From contig NZ_SHKI01000005.1 in the NCBI RefSeq assembly GCF_004217175.1, positions 62,001 to 126,000 on the forward strand: 64,000 nt of DNA, read 5' to 3'. The position numbers and the translations under genes were made by a program. Below, one piece after another: positions 1 to 8,632 of the stretch. The notes under the pieces were generated by a model. That model was not told where the DNA came from, made no database searches, and was given only the letters and a program-made list of their open reading frames with translations. Within the stretch, counting starts at the first letter, position 1. Every line of letters starts with the position of its first letter. Origin of the DNA: Leucobacter luti (GTDB lineage Bacteria; Actinomycetota; Actinomycetes; Actinomycetales; Microbacteriaceae).

Positions 1-1
1 G

Positions 2-1324
2 GACGCGCCGGAGATTCGGTTGCCGCTCGCGCGTGTCAATGGCCTGATGGGTGCCGATTACACCGACGCCGAGGCGCGCACGGCGATCGAGATGATCGGC
101 TGCACCGTTACTGACGGCGCGGCCGGCGAACTCGTGGTCACCCCGCCTAGCTGGCGCTCCGACCTCACGCGCCCCGCCGACCTCGTGGAGGAGGTCGCTC
201 GCGTGGTCGGGTACGACCGGATTCCGTCGGTGCTGCCCGTTGCCCCGCCCGGGCGCGGTCTCACCCGCGCGCAGCGCCTGCGCCGTCGCGCGGCGAACGT
301 GGTCACGGCCGCGGGGCTCGACGAGGTGCAGAGCTACCCGTTCGTGACCCGCGCGCAGCTCGACGATTTCGGTGCTGGCGCCGAGCCGGTGGTGCCGGTG
401 ATCGACGGCGTGGCGCAGGGCGACGCCGCGCAGGCCGGTCCCGTTGCCGCCGTGAAGCTCGCGAACCCGCTCGACGGCGAGGCGCCGTTCATGCGCCGCT
501 CGCTGCTCGCCGGCCTCGTGACTGCGGCGCAGCGCAATGTCTCACGCGGGCTCACGGATCTCGCGCTCGTCGAGTTCGGTGCCGTGTTCGAGCCGCGCCC
601 CGAACTCGGGACGGCTGAGGTTCCGCCGCTCGCCGAGAAGCCGGCGTCCGAGACGCTCGACGAGCTCTATGGCTCGGTCCCCGCGCAGCCGCGCCGCGCG
701 GCCGGCCTGCTGATCGGTGACGCCGTCGCGAAGCAGGCCGGCGAGGCAGCGCGCGCAATCGATTGGGCCGACGCGCTCGATGCGGCCCGCATCGTCGCCG
801 GCGCGGTCTCGGCCGAGCTGGTCGTGACGCAGGGCGCGCATCGCGCGTTCCACCCGGGCCGCACCGCCGAGCTCAGTGTGCGCGTTGACGACGGCCTCGA
901 GCCCGTCGGCGTCGCGGGCGAACTCCTGCCCGAGCTCGTGGCCGAGTACCACCTGCCCGGCCGCGTGGCGGCCTTTGAGCTCGATCTCGACCGCCTCATC
1001 GAGCTGGCGCCGCGGGAACCCGAGACGCACCCGCTCTCGACCTACCCGGCGGCGACGCAGGACCTCACGCTCGTGGTCGGCGCCGATATTCCGGCCGGCG
1101 ACGTGCTCGCGGTGGTCACCGCGGGCGCCGGCGAGCTGCTCGAGGGCGCCCGCATCGTCGACGACTACCGCGGCACCGGGATCCCCGAGGGGCAGAAGGC
1201 GCTCACCTTCGCGCTGCGCTTCCGGGCGACCGATCGCACGCTGAAGGCCGAGGAGGCGAGCGCGGCGAAGCTCCTGGGCGTCGCCGCCGCGGAGCTCGCG
1301 TTCGACGCGAAGCTCCGCGACTAG
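2..1324 (+). CDS. pheT: Phenylalanine--tRNA ligase beta subunit, 3' part
   Basis: Catalyses charging of tRNA(Phe) as part of the cytosolic alpha2beta2 enzyme. The reading frame is open from the first bases of the window, so the gene is truncated at its 5' end and about 440 residues are visible. The N-terminal part looks like the B5 domain (PPSWRSDL, then EEVARVVGYDRIP). The tRNA synthetase core-like domain follows (YPFV, NPL...MRRSLL). The C-terminus is the anticodon-binding FDX-ACB domain (YRGTGIPEGQKALTFALRF, DRTL). pheS would be expected upstream, outside the window. The gene ends at a hairpin shared with the converging VOC gene. Confidence 0.97.
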   Translation, partial: DAPEIRLPLARVNGLMGADYTDAEARTAIEMIGCTVTDGAAGELVVTPPSWRSDLTRPADLVEEVARVVGYDRIPSVLPVAPPGRGLTRAQRLRRRAANVVTAAGLDEVQSYPFVTRAQLDDFGAGAEPVVPVIDGVAQGDAAQAGPVAAVKLANPLDGEAPFMRRSLLAGLVTAAQRNVSRGLTDLALVEFGAVFEPRPELGTAEVPPLAEKPASETLDELYGSVPAQPRRAAGLLIGDAVAKQAGEAARAIDWADALDAARIVAGAVSAELVVTQGAHRAFHPGRTAELSVRVDDGLEPVGVAGELLPELVAEYHLPGRVAAFELDLDRLIELAPREPETHPLSTYPAATQDLTLVVGADIPAGDVLAVVTAGAGELLEGARIVDDYRGTGIPEGQKALTFALRFRATDRTLKAEEASAAKLLGVAAAELAFDAKLRD

Positions 1325-1370
1325 CGCGGCGAGCGCGACGAGCGCCCGCCGGTTCGCGCCGCGCGCACGA

Positions 1371-1415
1371 GTGAGGGCCGTGGGCCGCCGAATCCCGGTG
1401 ACCCGCGGCCCTCGC
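1371..1415. terminator. Bidirectional hairpin between pheT and a VOC gene
   Basis: A 14-bp GC-rich stem (1371-1384 with 1402-1415, two T-G wobble pairs) and a 17-base loop lie exactly between two convergent genes. There is no clear T tract, which is usual for high-GC actinobacteria. Function is inferred from position. Confidence 0.55.
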
Positions 1416-1416
1416 G

Positions 1417-1842
1417 CTATGCCGCGCGCTCGAGGCTGATCATCCAGGGCACGCCGAAGCGGTCGACGAGCATGCCAAAGGTGTCGCCCCACGGCGCCTC
1501 GGCGAACGGCTCTACGGTGGTTCCGCCCGCGGACAGCCCGTCCCAGGCGGCGCGGATGCGCGCGCTCTGATCGCCGGAGAGCGTCACCGAGACGCCGCCG
1601 GCTGAGGCGTCGGGGGAGCCCGACATCGACGCGGGGAGGTCCGCGGCCATGAGCGTGAGCCCGTCGTCGGTGTCGAGCTGGCCGTGCATCACCTTCTCGC
1701 CCTCGTCGTCGGCGCCCATCATCCCGGGGATGGACGCGTAGGTCATGATGTTGAGGCTGCCGCCGAGCACCGACTCGTAGAAGGTGAGCGCCTCGCGCGC
1801 GGTGCCGTGGAAGTTGAGATACGGGTTCAGTCTGATCGTCAT
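1417..1842 (-). CDS. VOC family protein, PhnB/glyoxalase-like (141 aa)
   Basis: A single-domain vicinal-oxygen-chelate protein of the PhnB/YjdN type. It starts with NPYLNFHGTAREALTFYESVLGG, split here as NPYLNF and FYESVLGG, and ends with WGDTFGMLVDRFGVPWMI, the signature of this subfamily. Substrate is unknown; related proteins are often annotated as glyoxalase or bleomycin-resistance-like. The start ATG has a GAGGGA-type ribosome site a few bases upstream. It diverges from a second, double-domain PhnB-like gene at 2033, and the shared intergenic region holds a palindrome. Cytoplasmic, no signal peptide. Confidence 0.85.
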   Translation of the reverse strand: MTIRLNPYLNFHGTAREALTFYESVLGGSLNIMTYASIPGMMGADDEGEKVMHGQLDTDDGLTLMAADLPASMSGSPDASAGGVSVTLSGDQSARIRAAWDGLSAGGTTVEPFAEAPWGDTFGMLVDRFGVPWMISLERAA

Positions 1843-1928
1843 CGGTGTCCCTCGTCGGTGTGGTACTGCACGCGTGGGCTCCGGAGGCCCCCGTCACCCA
1901 CATTCTGCGCCTTCCCCGCGCGTCTGTC

Positions 1929-1975
1929 ACCAGGAAAACTCCTGGTTGTGGCCGGTGCCCGCCCTGGCGGATACT
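1929..1975 (+). promoter_or_regulatory. Promoter with overlapping palindrome upstream of double VOC gene
   Basis: TTGTGG at 1946-1951 and GATACT at 1970-1975 are 18 bases apart and form a plausible promoter for the gene at 2033. A perfect palindrome with 7-bp arms and a 4-base spacer (ACCAGGA-AAAC-TCCTGGT, 1929-1946) abuts and overlaps the -35 hexamer, so it may be a repressor operator. No dedicated regulator gene is adjacent. Confidence 0.45.
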
Positions 1976-2032
1976 GGGGACAGCGCGGCCGCTCGGCGGT
2001 GCGGCGGGTTGCCGCCAGAAGGGGGTTGCATC

Positions 2033-2941
2033 ATGGTGCAGCAGCGAATTGTTCCGAACATCTGGTGCGTTGGTACCGCAGCCGAGGCCGGTGAGTTTTA
2101 CGCCGCTGCGCTGCCGGACACAACCTCCGAGATCGAGTCGCGCTACCCGGAAACGGACCTGCTCCCGTTTCAGGAGCCGCTCGCGGGGAAACCGCTCACG
2201 GTCGCGGTGAGCGTGGCCGGGTACCGCCTCACCCTGGTGAACGCGGGCGACGAATTCTCGCCGAACCGGTCGATCTCACTCATGCTGAACTTCGACCCGC
2301 TGAACTACGCGGGCGGCGCCATCGCGGCCCGCGCTCAGCTCGACGCCACGTGGGCGGCGCTCGCCGATGGCGGCGAGGTGCTCATGCCGCTCGGGGAGTA
2401 CCCGTTCAGTGCCCGCTACGGGTGGGTGGCGGATCGCTTCGGGGTGAACTGGCAGGTCATGCTGACCGATCCCACGGGGGATCCGCGCCCGTTTGTGATC
2501 CCGTCGCTACTGTTCGGGGCTGCCGCGCAGAACCGCGCGCGCGAGGCGATCGACTTCTACACCCGGGTCTTCCCGGGAGCCGCGCCCGGCGTCCGCGTCC
2601 CCTACGGCGAGCCGACCGGGCCCGCGACGGCCGACGCGCTCATGTTCGGGGAGTTCCGGATCGGCGATCAGTGGTTCGCGGCGATGGACTCCGGAGTGAC
2701 TCAGGACGAGTCCTTCACCTGCGGGGTATCGCTCGAGGTGCAGTGCCGAGACCAGGGAGAGATCGACCGGCTGTGGGACGCGCTCTCCGCGGTTCCCGAG
2801 GCGGAGCAGTGTGGCTGGCTCGCCGATCGGTTCGGAGTGAGCTGGCAGATCGTGCCCGAGAACATGGGGGAGCTCATGGCGCGGCCCGACGCGTTCGCCC
2901 ACATGCTGCAGATGAAGAAGCTGGTCATCGCGGACTTCTAG
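2033..2941 (+). CDS. Tandem-domain VOC family protein (302 aa)
   Basis: Two PhnB-type vicinal-oxygen-chelate domains in one chain. Residues about 5-145 end with YGWVADRFGVNWQVML. Residues about 155-300 begin IPSLLFG...AREAIDFYTRVFPG and end with CGWLADRFGVSWQIVP. Each half has the DRFGV.WQ signature. The ATG at 2033 is preceded by GAAGGGGG, a good ribosome site; the frame stays open further upstream but without such a site. Divergent from a single-domain paralogue at 1417-1842. Function is unknown beyond the fold; similar proteins are called 3-demethylubiquinone-9 methyltransferase-like in databases, a name I do not endorse. Confidence 0.85.
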   Translation: MVQQRIVPNIWCVGTAAEAGEFYAAALPDTTSEIESRYPETDLLPFQEPLAGKPLTVAVSVAGYRLTLVNAGDEFSPNRSISLMLNFDPLNYAGGAIAARAQLDATWAALADGGEVLMPLGEYPFSARYGWVADRFGVNWQVMLTDPTGDPRPFVIPSLLFGAAAQNRAREAIDFYTRVFPGAAPGVRVPYGEPTGPATADALMFGEFRIGDQWFAAMDSGVTQDESFTCGVSLEVQCRDQGEIDRLWDALSAVPEAEQCGWLADRFGVSWQIVPENMGELMARPDAFAHMLQMKKLVIADF

Positions 2942-2995
2942 GGACGCCGCGGGCCCCCGCGTGCCGCCCCGGGCACCGCGCGTTTGATTCGGCAA

Positions 2996-3058
2996 ATGTA
3001 TACATAAAAGGGCAATTTCACGAATCTTGTTGCCGATGTGGTGTCGTATGTATACGCT
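2996..3058 (+). promoter_or_regulatory. prp operon promoter with two TGTATAC operators
   Basis: ATGTATACAT (2996-3005) is a perfect palindrome, and TGTATAC recurs at 3049-3055. Their centres are 52 bp apart, about five helical turns. The second copy overlaps a -10-like TACGCT (3053-3058), which sits 17 bases after TTGCCG (3030-3035). TGTATACA-type palindromes are typical of FCD-type GntR regulators, and such a regulator is the first gene downstream. Autoregulation of the methylcitrate operon is the natural reading. Confidence 0.65.
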
Positions 3059-3081
3059 GAGGGTGTTCGGAAGGAGCACCC

Positions 3082-3738
3082 ATGCGCGCGAGCGATCGGG
3101 CATACGAGTCCCTCGTTGAGGAGATCCAGGGCGGCGCGCTCGCCCCCGGAGCCGTGATTGGCGAGGCCGCGCAGGCGGCGCGACTCGGGGTGAGCCGCAC
3201 GCCAATGCGCGAGGCAATCGGCCGACTCGTGGCCGACGGCCTCGTGCGCCAGCAGTCCCCGCGCGTGCTCGTGGTCGCGGGGTTTGACGGCGGCGATATT
3301 CGCGCGCTCTTCGAAACGCGCCGCGCCCTTGAAGAGACCGCGGCCAGGCTCGCGGCGGCACGCGGCGACGCAGTGGCGTTCGGCGAACTCGCCGCAGAGT
3401 TCCGCGCCGCGCACCCCGAGTCTGGGAGCCGCGCCGCCGACGACTACTACGCGCTGATCGCCCGCTTCGACGCGGCCCTCGACGTGGCGGTCGACAACGT
3501 CTACCTCACCCAGGCGCTCCGCCCGATCCGCGCCCACCTCGCACGCGCTCGCCGCATCGCCCGCGACAACGCCGGGCGTCTCCGTGACTCGGTGGCCGAG
3601 CACGCGCTCATCGCCGAGGCGATCGCGGCCGGCGATCCGGAGCTCGCGGCGCACGCCACCCACGTTCACCTGCACCACGCCCTCACCTCGATCCTCTCCT
3701 CGATCGAGCACGCAACCCCGACGGAAGGACCGCAATGA
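3082..3738 (+). CDS. GntR family (FCD-type) regulator of the methylcitrate operon
   Basis: 218-residue DNA-binding regulator. The winged helix is at residues 1-70, with the recognition segment [21 protein letters not shown]. The effector-binding FCD helical bundle runs from about 75 to 210, with the [18 protein letters not shown] start and late His residues ([13 protein letters not shown]) that in this family bind metal or acid ligands. The start ATG follows a GGAAGGAG ribosome site. It overlaps prpD by 4 bp (ATGA), so it is the first gene of the operon. The effector is inferred to be a methylcitrate-cycle intermediate. Confidence 0.88.
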   Translation: MRASDRAYESLVEEIQGGALAPGAVIGEAAQAARLGVSRTPMREAIGRLVADGLVRQQSPRVLVVAGFDGGDIRALFETRRALEETAARLAAARGDAVAFGELAAEFRAAHPESGSRAADDYYALIARFDAALDVAVDNVYLTQALRPIRAHLARARRIARDNAGRLRDSVAEHALIAEAIAAGDPELAAHATHVHLHHALTSILSSIEHATPTEGPQ

Positions 3739-5273
3739 CCGTCACCCACCACGTCCGTGTCTACCGCAGCGACGAAGAGCTGCCCCGCACCGAGCAGCTC
3801 GCCTGGAAGATCGCGGAGGTCGCAGTCGATCCCGTCGCGGTCGAGCCGGCGGTGATCGACATGATCATCAACCGCGTGATCGACAACGCGTCGGTTGCCG
3901 CGGCATCGCTCACCCGCGGCCCGATCGTCGCGGCCCGCGCGCAGGCCCTCGCGCACCCGGTCTCCACCGGCGGCGACGGCGCTTCGGTGTTTGGCATTGA
4001 CGGCACCGCTGACGCGAGCGCCCGCACCAGCCCGGAGTGGGCGGCCTGGGCCAACGGTGTGGCCGTGCGCGAGCTCGATTACCACGACACATTCCTCGCC
4101 GCCGAGTACTCCCACCCGGGCGACAACATTCCGCCGATCCTCGCGGTGGCGCAGCACGTTGGCGCCGACGGTCGCGCACTCGTGCGCGGGATCGCGACGG
4201 GCTACGAGATCCAGATGGACCTCGTGCGCGCGATCTGCCTGCACAAGCACAAGATCGATCACGTCGCCCACATCGGCCCATCGGCCGCCGCCGGCATTGG
4301 CACGCTGCTCGGTCTCGACGCCGAGACCATCTCCCAGGCCGTGGCGCAGGGCCTCCACACGACCACCGCGACGCGGCAGAGCCGCAAGGGTGAGATTTCG
4401 ACGTGGAAGGCGCACGCTCCCGCGTTCGCCGGCAAGATGGCGGTCGAGGCAGTCGACCGCGCCATGCGCGGCCAGACCTCGCCGAGCCCCATCTACGAGG
4501 GGGAGGACGGCGTGATCGCCTGGCTGCTCGACGGCCCTGACGCGGCGTACGAGGTGCCGCTCCCCGCGCCGGGCGAGGCAAAGCGCGCCATCCTCGACAG
4601 CTACACCAAGGAGCACTCGGCCGAGTACCAGGCGCAGGCCTGGATCGACCTTGCCCGTAAGCTGCACGGCGAGCGGCCCGAGCTCGCGGACCCGGCACGC
4701 ATCGCCAAGATCGTGCTGCACACGAGCCACCACACGCACTACGTGATCGGTTCGGGTGCGAACGACCCGCAGAAGTACGATCCCACGGCATCGCGCGAGA
4801 CGCTCGATCACTCGATCCCGTACATCTTCGCGGTCGCGCTCCAGGACGGCGGCTGGCACCACGTCGACTCGTACACCCCGGAGCGCGCGGGCCGCCCGGA
4901 CACCGTCGCCCTGTGGCACAAGGTGACCACGGCTGAAGACGCCGAGTGGACGCGGCGCTACCACTCCGAGGATCCCGACGAGAAGGCGTTCGGCGGACGC
5001 GTGGAGATCGAGCTCGCCGACGGCACCACGCTCGTCGACGAGATCGCCGTGGCCGACGCGCACCCGCTCGGAGCGCGGCCGTTCGCGCGCGACAACTACA
5101 TCGCGAAGTTCCGGCTGCTCGCGGAGCCAGTGCTCGCGCCCGCCGAGATCGAGCGCTTCCTGGAGCTCGTGCAGCGCCTGCCCGAGCTCACCCCCGCCGA
5201 GGTGCGCGAGCTCAACATCGTCGCGCTCCCGGGCGTGATCGACCTCGCCGCCGCACCGAAGGGACTGTTCTAA
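3735..5273 (+). CDS. prpD: 2-methylcitrate dehydratase, MmgE/PrpD family
   Basis: 512-residue cytoplasmic enzyme dehydrating 2-methylcitrate to 2-methyl-cis-aconitate in propionyl-CoA breakdown. Family marks include ELDYHDTF near residue 115, [19 protein letters not shown] near 180, [13 protein letters not shown] near 215 and, toward the C-terminus, [12 protein letters not shown]. Length fits the family. Start ATG overlaps the GntR stop, and its own TAA overlaps the prpB ATG by one base (TAATG), giving strong translational coupling. Co-located with prpB and prpC, which fixes the substrate. Confidence 0.95.
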   Translation: MTVTHHVRVYRSDEELPRTEQLAWKIAEVAVDPVAVEPAVIDMIINRVIDNASVAAASLTRGPIVAARAQALAHPVSTGGDGASVFGIDGTADASARTSPEWAAWANGVAVRELDYHDTFLAAEYSHPGDNIPPILAVAQHVGADGRALVRGIATGYEIQMDLVRAICLHKHKIDHVAHIGPSAAAGIGTLLGLDAETISQAVAQGLHTTTATRQSRKGEISTWKAHAPAFAGKMAVEAVDRAMRGQTSPSPIYEGEDGVIAWLLDGPDAAYEVPLPAPGEAKRAILDSYTKEHSAEYQAQAWIDLARKLHGERPELADPARIAKIVLHTSHHTHYVIGSGANDPQKYDPTASRETLDHSIPYIFAVALQDGGWHHVDSYTPERAGRPDTVALWHKVTTAEDAEWTRRYHSEDPDEKAFGGRVEIELADGTTLVDEIAVADAHPLGARPFARDNYIAKFRLLAEPVLAPAEIERFLELVQRLPELTPAEVRELNIVALPGVIDLAAAPKGLF

Positions 5274-6184
5274 TGCTGTACGCGCAGACCACGCCGGCCG
5301 ACAAGCGCCGCCAGTTCCGCGAGCGCCTCGCGAGTGGTGAGCTGCTGCGCTTCCCCGGCGCGTTCAACCCGCTCTCAGCTCGGCTCATCGAGCGCAAGGG
5401 CTTCGATGGCGTGTATATCTCGGGTGCCGTGCTCTCGGCCGACCTGGGGCTGCCAGACATCGGGCTCACCACGCTCACCGAGGTGGCGACCCGCGCACAG
5501 CAGATCGCGCGGATGACCGAGCTGCCCGCGATCGTGGACGCCGACACCGGGTTCGGCGAGCCGATGAACGTGGCGCGCACGATCCAGACGCTCGAGGACG
5601 CCGGGCTCGCCGGGGCCCACATCGAGGACCAGGTCAACCCCAAGCGCTGCGGCCACCTCGACGGGAAGGCCGTCGTTGACGAGGGCACCGCGCTCAAGCG
5701 GATCCGCGCCGCCGTCGACGCGCGCCGCGACCCCAACTTCCTCGTCATGGCGCGCACCGACATTCGCGCGACCGAGCCCGGGGACGCCGGACTGCGGCTC
5801 GCCGTTGACCGGGCCAAAGCGCTCGTCGACGCTGGAGCCGACGCGATCTTCCCGGAGGCAATGCGCACGCTCGAGGAGTTCGCCGCGATGCGCGAGGCGC
5901 TCGACGTGCCGATCCTCGCGAACATGACCGAGTTTGGCAAGAGCGAGTTGTTCTCCTCGCAGCAGCTCGCCGACATCGGTGTGAACATCGTGATCTGGCC
6001 AGTGTCGATGCTCCGGATCGCGATGGGTGCGACCGGTCGCGCGCTCGACGAGCTGAACGAGGTGGGACACCTCACCGGCAAGCTCGGCGAGATGCAGCAC
6101 CGCGCCGACCTCTACGAGCTCATCGACTACGAGGAGTACAACCGCTTCGACACGAGCGTGTTCAACTTCGAGGTCGAGCGCTAG
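5273..6184 (+). CDS. prpB: Methylisocitrate lyase
   Basis: 303-residue lyase cleaving 2-methylisocitrate to pyruvate and succinate. A PEP-mutase/isocitrate-lyase barrel is visible: YISGAVLSADLGLPDIGL, the metal-site DADTGFGEP, EDQVNPKRCGH (the KRCGH catalytic loop) and later ARTDIRA. The start is taken at the ATG that overlaps the prpD stop codon; a longer open frame upstream is only the prpD shadow. It is followed by a 77-bp gap and then prpC with its own AAAGGAG ribosome site. Confidence 0.96.
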   Translation: MLYAQTTPADKRRQFRERLASGELLRFPGAFNPLSARLIERKGFDGVYISGAVLSADLGLPDIGLTTLTEVATRAQQIARMTELPAIVDADTGFGEPMNVARTIQTLEDAGLAGAHIEDQVNPKRCGHLDGKAVVDEGTALKRIRAAVDARRDPNFLVMARTDIRATEPGDAGLRLAVDRAKALVDAGADAIFPEAMRTLEEFAAMREALDVPILANMTEFGKSELFSSQQLADIGVNIVIWPVSMLRIAMGATGRALDELNEVGHLTGKLGEMQHRADLYELIDYEEYNRFDTSVFNFEVER

Positions 6185-6261
6185 CGGTCCTGGCTGCGTC
6201 CGCGCCGCCGCACCACTCACCCCCAGCAGTTCCCCGCCATCGCCGTCGCAAAGGAGCGCAC

Positions 6262-7392
6262 ATGTCAGCATCAGAAGTGAAGAAGGGCCTCGCCGGAGTG
6301 GTCGCCGACGTCACGGCGATCTCGAAGGTGAACCCGGAGTCGAACAGCCTGCTCTACCGCGGCTACCCCGTGCAGGAGCTCGCGGCCACCCAGCCGTTCG
6401 AGGCCGTGGCCTACCTGCTCTGGCACGGCGAGTTGCCCACCGCCGCGCAGCTCGCCGATTTCGAGCGCCTGGAGCGCGCGCAGCGCGCGCTCGCGCCCAG
6501 CACCGTCGCGGTGCTCGAGACGATGCCGCCCGACGCGCACCCGATGGACATCGTCCGCACCGCGGTGAGCCAGCTCGGCACCCTCGACGACACCCTGCAC
6601 GAGCCGGGCGGGTGGACGGATCCGCAGCTCGACCTCGACCGGTCCGCGCTCCTTTTTGCGCAGTTGCCCACCATCATCGCGGCCGTGCAGCGCCGGCGCC
6701 GCGGGCTCGCGCCGATCCCGCCGCGCGCCGACCTCGACTACTCACGCAACTTCCTGTGGATGACATTCGGCGAGCTGCCCTCCGACGCGGCCGTCGACGT
6801 GTTCCGCGTCTCGCTCGTGCTCTACGCGGAGCACTCGTTCAACGCTTCGACCTTCACCGCCCGGGTGATCGCCTCGACCACCTCCGACCTGTACTCGGCA
6901 GTAGTGGGTGCAATCGGTGCGCTCAAGGGACCCCTGCACGGCGGCGCCAACGAAGCGGTGATGCACATCTTCGAGGAGGTGGGCACCGCCGCGAACGTGG
7001 TCCCGTGGCTCGACCGGGCGCTCGCCGAGAAGCGGAAGATCATGGGGTTTGGACACCGCGTCTACAAGCACGGCGACTCGCGGGTGCCCACCATGCACGC
7101 CGCGCTCGAGGTGCTGCTTGACGAGAGCGGGCGCACCGACCTCGCTGCACTGTACGCGGCGCTCGAGTCCGAGTTCGTGGCGCGCAAGGGTATCTACCCA
7201 AACCTCGACTACCCGTCCGGCCCCGCCTACCACCTGCTCGGCTTCGACACCGAGATCTTCACCCCGCTGTTCGTGGCCGCGCGGGTGACGGGATGGACCG
7301 CGCACATCATGGAGCAGGCGGCGGCGAACGCGCTGATCCGCCCGCTGTCGGCGTACTCCGGGGTTGACGAGCGCCACGTTCCCGGCCTGTGA
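6262..7392 (+). CDS. prpC: 2-methylcitrate synthase, citrate synthase family
   Basis: 376-residue enzyme condensing propionyl-CoA with oxaloacetate. Citrate-synthase motifs are present: LLYRGYPVQELA, LKGPLHGGANEAV (first catalytic His), IMGFGHRVYKHGDSR (second His) and a FDTEIFTPLF segment. It is shorter than the second citrate synthase at 14201, and with its place behind prpD-prpB this assigns it to methylcitrate rather than citrate formation. The ATG follows AAAGGAGCGCAC. The operon completes the cycle except for the aconitase step, which a housekeeping aconitase can supply. Confidence 0.94.
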   Translation: MSASEVKKGLAGVVADVTAISKVNPESNSLLYRGYPVQELAATQPFEAVAYLLWHGELPTAAQLADFERLERAQRALAPSTVAVLETMPPDAHPMDIVRTAVSQLGTLDDTLHEPGGWTDPQLDLDRSALLFAQLPTIIAAVQRRRRGLAPIPPRADLDYSRNFLWMTFGELPSDAAVDVFRVSLVLYAEHSFNASTFTARVIASTTSDLYSAVVGAIGALKGPLHGGANEAVMHIFEEVGTAANVVPWLDRALAEKRKIMGFGHRVYKHGDSRVPTMHAALEVLLDESGRTDLAALYAALESEFVARKGIYPNLDYPSGPAYHLLGFDTEIFTPLFVAARVTGWTAHIMEQAAANALIRPLSAYSGVDERHVPGL

Positions 7393-7455
7393 CGCGCGGT
7401 AGCGTAGGACACACACTGGGCGAGGGCTCAGCGGACCCGAGCGAGAGGATCGACG

Positions 7456-8247
7456 ATGACTGAGCAGACGAGTGCCGAGTACACCACCATTCTGAGCGAG
7501 GTGCGCGGCCGCGTCGGCTGGATCACGCTGAACCGCCCCGAGGCGCTCAACGCGCTCAACTCGGTGCTCGTGCGCGAGCTGATCGACGCAGCGCTCGCGT
7601 TCGACGCGTCGCCCGAGATCGGCTGCATCGTGATCACCGGGTCCGAGCGGGCGTTCGCTGCGGGAGCGGACATCAAGGAGATGGCGGACCACAGCTACGC
7701 CGAGATGGCCGTCGGCGGACCGTTTCCCGGGTGGGGTGGCTTCGAGCGGATGCGCACGCCCGTGGTCGCCGCCGTGGCCGGCTTCGCCCTCGGCGGGGGC
7801 TGCGAGCTCGCGATGATGTGCGACATCATTCTCGCCGCCGACACGGCGAAGTTTGGCCAGCCCGAGATCAACCTGGGGGTGCTGCCCGGGTTCGGCGGCT
7901 CGCAGCGACTGCCGCGCGCAATCGGCTCGTACAAGGCCGCCGAGCTGGTGCTCACCGGGCGGATGATGCGCGCCGACGAGGCCGAACGCTCGGGGCTCGT
8001 GTCGCGCGTGATCCCCGCGGCCGAACTCCTTGACGAGACCGCGCAGGTCGCCGCGACGATCGCGGCGAAGTCGCTGCCCGCCCTGTACGCCGCGAAGGAT
8101 GCGCTGCAGGCCGCCCAGGAGATGCCGCTCTCGGAGGGGCTCCGCTTCGAGCGTCGCGCGTTCGCCGCCGCGTTCGCGACCGAGGACCAGAAGGAGGGCA
8201 TGCGCGCCTTCACCGAGAAGCGCGAGCCGAACTTCACGCACCGCTAG
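7456..8247 (+). CDS. Enoyl-CoA hydratase
   Basis: 263-residue crotonase-fold protein, probably hydrating trans-2-enoyl-CoA in fatty- or amino-acid breakdown. It carries the oxyanion-hole segments AAGADIKEM and [18 protein letters not shown], and the catalytic region [24 protein letters not shown] with the two acidic residues expected of a hydratase (E in PEINLG; the earlier E of CELAMM). Length is normal. The ATG follows GAGAGGATCGACG. It lies 63 bp after prpC with its own TAGCGT -10-like hexamer near 7400, so it may or may not be in the same transcript. It may serve propionate-producing catabolism. Confidence 0.9.
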   Translation: MTEQTSAEYTTILSEVRGRVGWITLNRPEALNALNSVLVRELIDAALAFDASPEIGCIVITGSERAFAAGADIKEMADHSYAEMAVGGPFPGWGGFERMRTPVVAAVAGFALGGGCELAMMCDIILAADTAKFGQPEINLGVLPGFGGSQRLPRAIGSYKAAELVLTGRMMRADEAERSGLVSRVIPAAELLDETAQVAATIAAKSLPALYAAKDALQAAQEMPLSEGLRFERRAFAAAFATEDQKEGMRAFTEKREPNFTHR

Positions 8248-8632
8248 GGGCGGGCGCCGCGGCGCTCGGGGCTTTCCTGCCGGCGCGTTCCCGCGCCCGG
8301 GGGGGGGTATTGAGCCCGTGCGCGCCCCTGCGGCCGCACGGGGGTGAGGGTGCCCGCGCCCGGGGTCGAATTCGCGCAGGAGATCCGAGCTCGCGCAGGA
8401 GGAATTCCCGCGAGTGGGTCCGCCTGAGCTCGAATCTCCTGCGCGAGCTCGGCGCGGTGTGCCCGCCGAAGTCGCCGCGCCTGCGTCGCGCTTGCGCCGC
8501 GCTCGCGCCTCGTGCACCCCGGCGACTCGGCCTGGGGAGCAGCCCTGCGCGGGGCACACGCCTGTGGATAACGGTCACACCTGGGTTCGTGAGGTGCCAG
8601 AATAGAGAAGTTCGCAGAGTAAAGGAGCGTCG
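8248..8632. other. 385-bp intergenic region between enoyl-CoA hydratase and argC
   Basis: No convincing gene. It holds a nine-base G run (near 8299-8307), a stem of 8 bp (8315-8322 with 8335-8342) that may end the upstream gene, the inverted repeat described separately, a TTATCCACA DnaA-box match on the minus strand (8563-8571), and the AAAGGAG ribosome site of argC. Short frames here have random composition. Confidence 0.6.
8372..8452. repeat. Inverted repeat with internal direct copies in argC upstream region
   Basis: CCGAGCTCGCGCAGGAG (8385-8401) is matched perfectly by its reverse complement at 8436-8452, a 17-bp arm pair with a 34-base spacer. TCGCGCAGGAG also occurs directly upstream at 8372-8382, so the core sequence appears three times in 81 bp. 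It may be a REP-like element, a terminator or a mobile miniature relic. Confidence 0.6.

Noticed and set aside
8361..8375. GGTCGAATTC as a tRNA T-arm
   Set aside because: No acceptor or anticodon stem can be built around it.
6742..8559. 605-codon minus-strand open frame
   Set aside because: Covers prpC and enoyl-CoA hydratase in antisense with biased composition and no recognisable domain.
8563..8571. TTATCCACA DnaA box as a sign of a replication origin
   Set aside because: A single exact box (with one more TTGTCCACA near 23141-23149) is not an origin; no dnaA, dnaN or box cluster is present.
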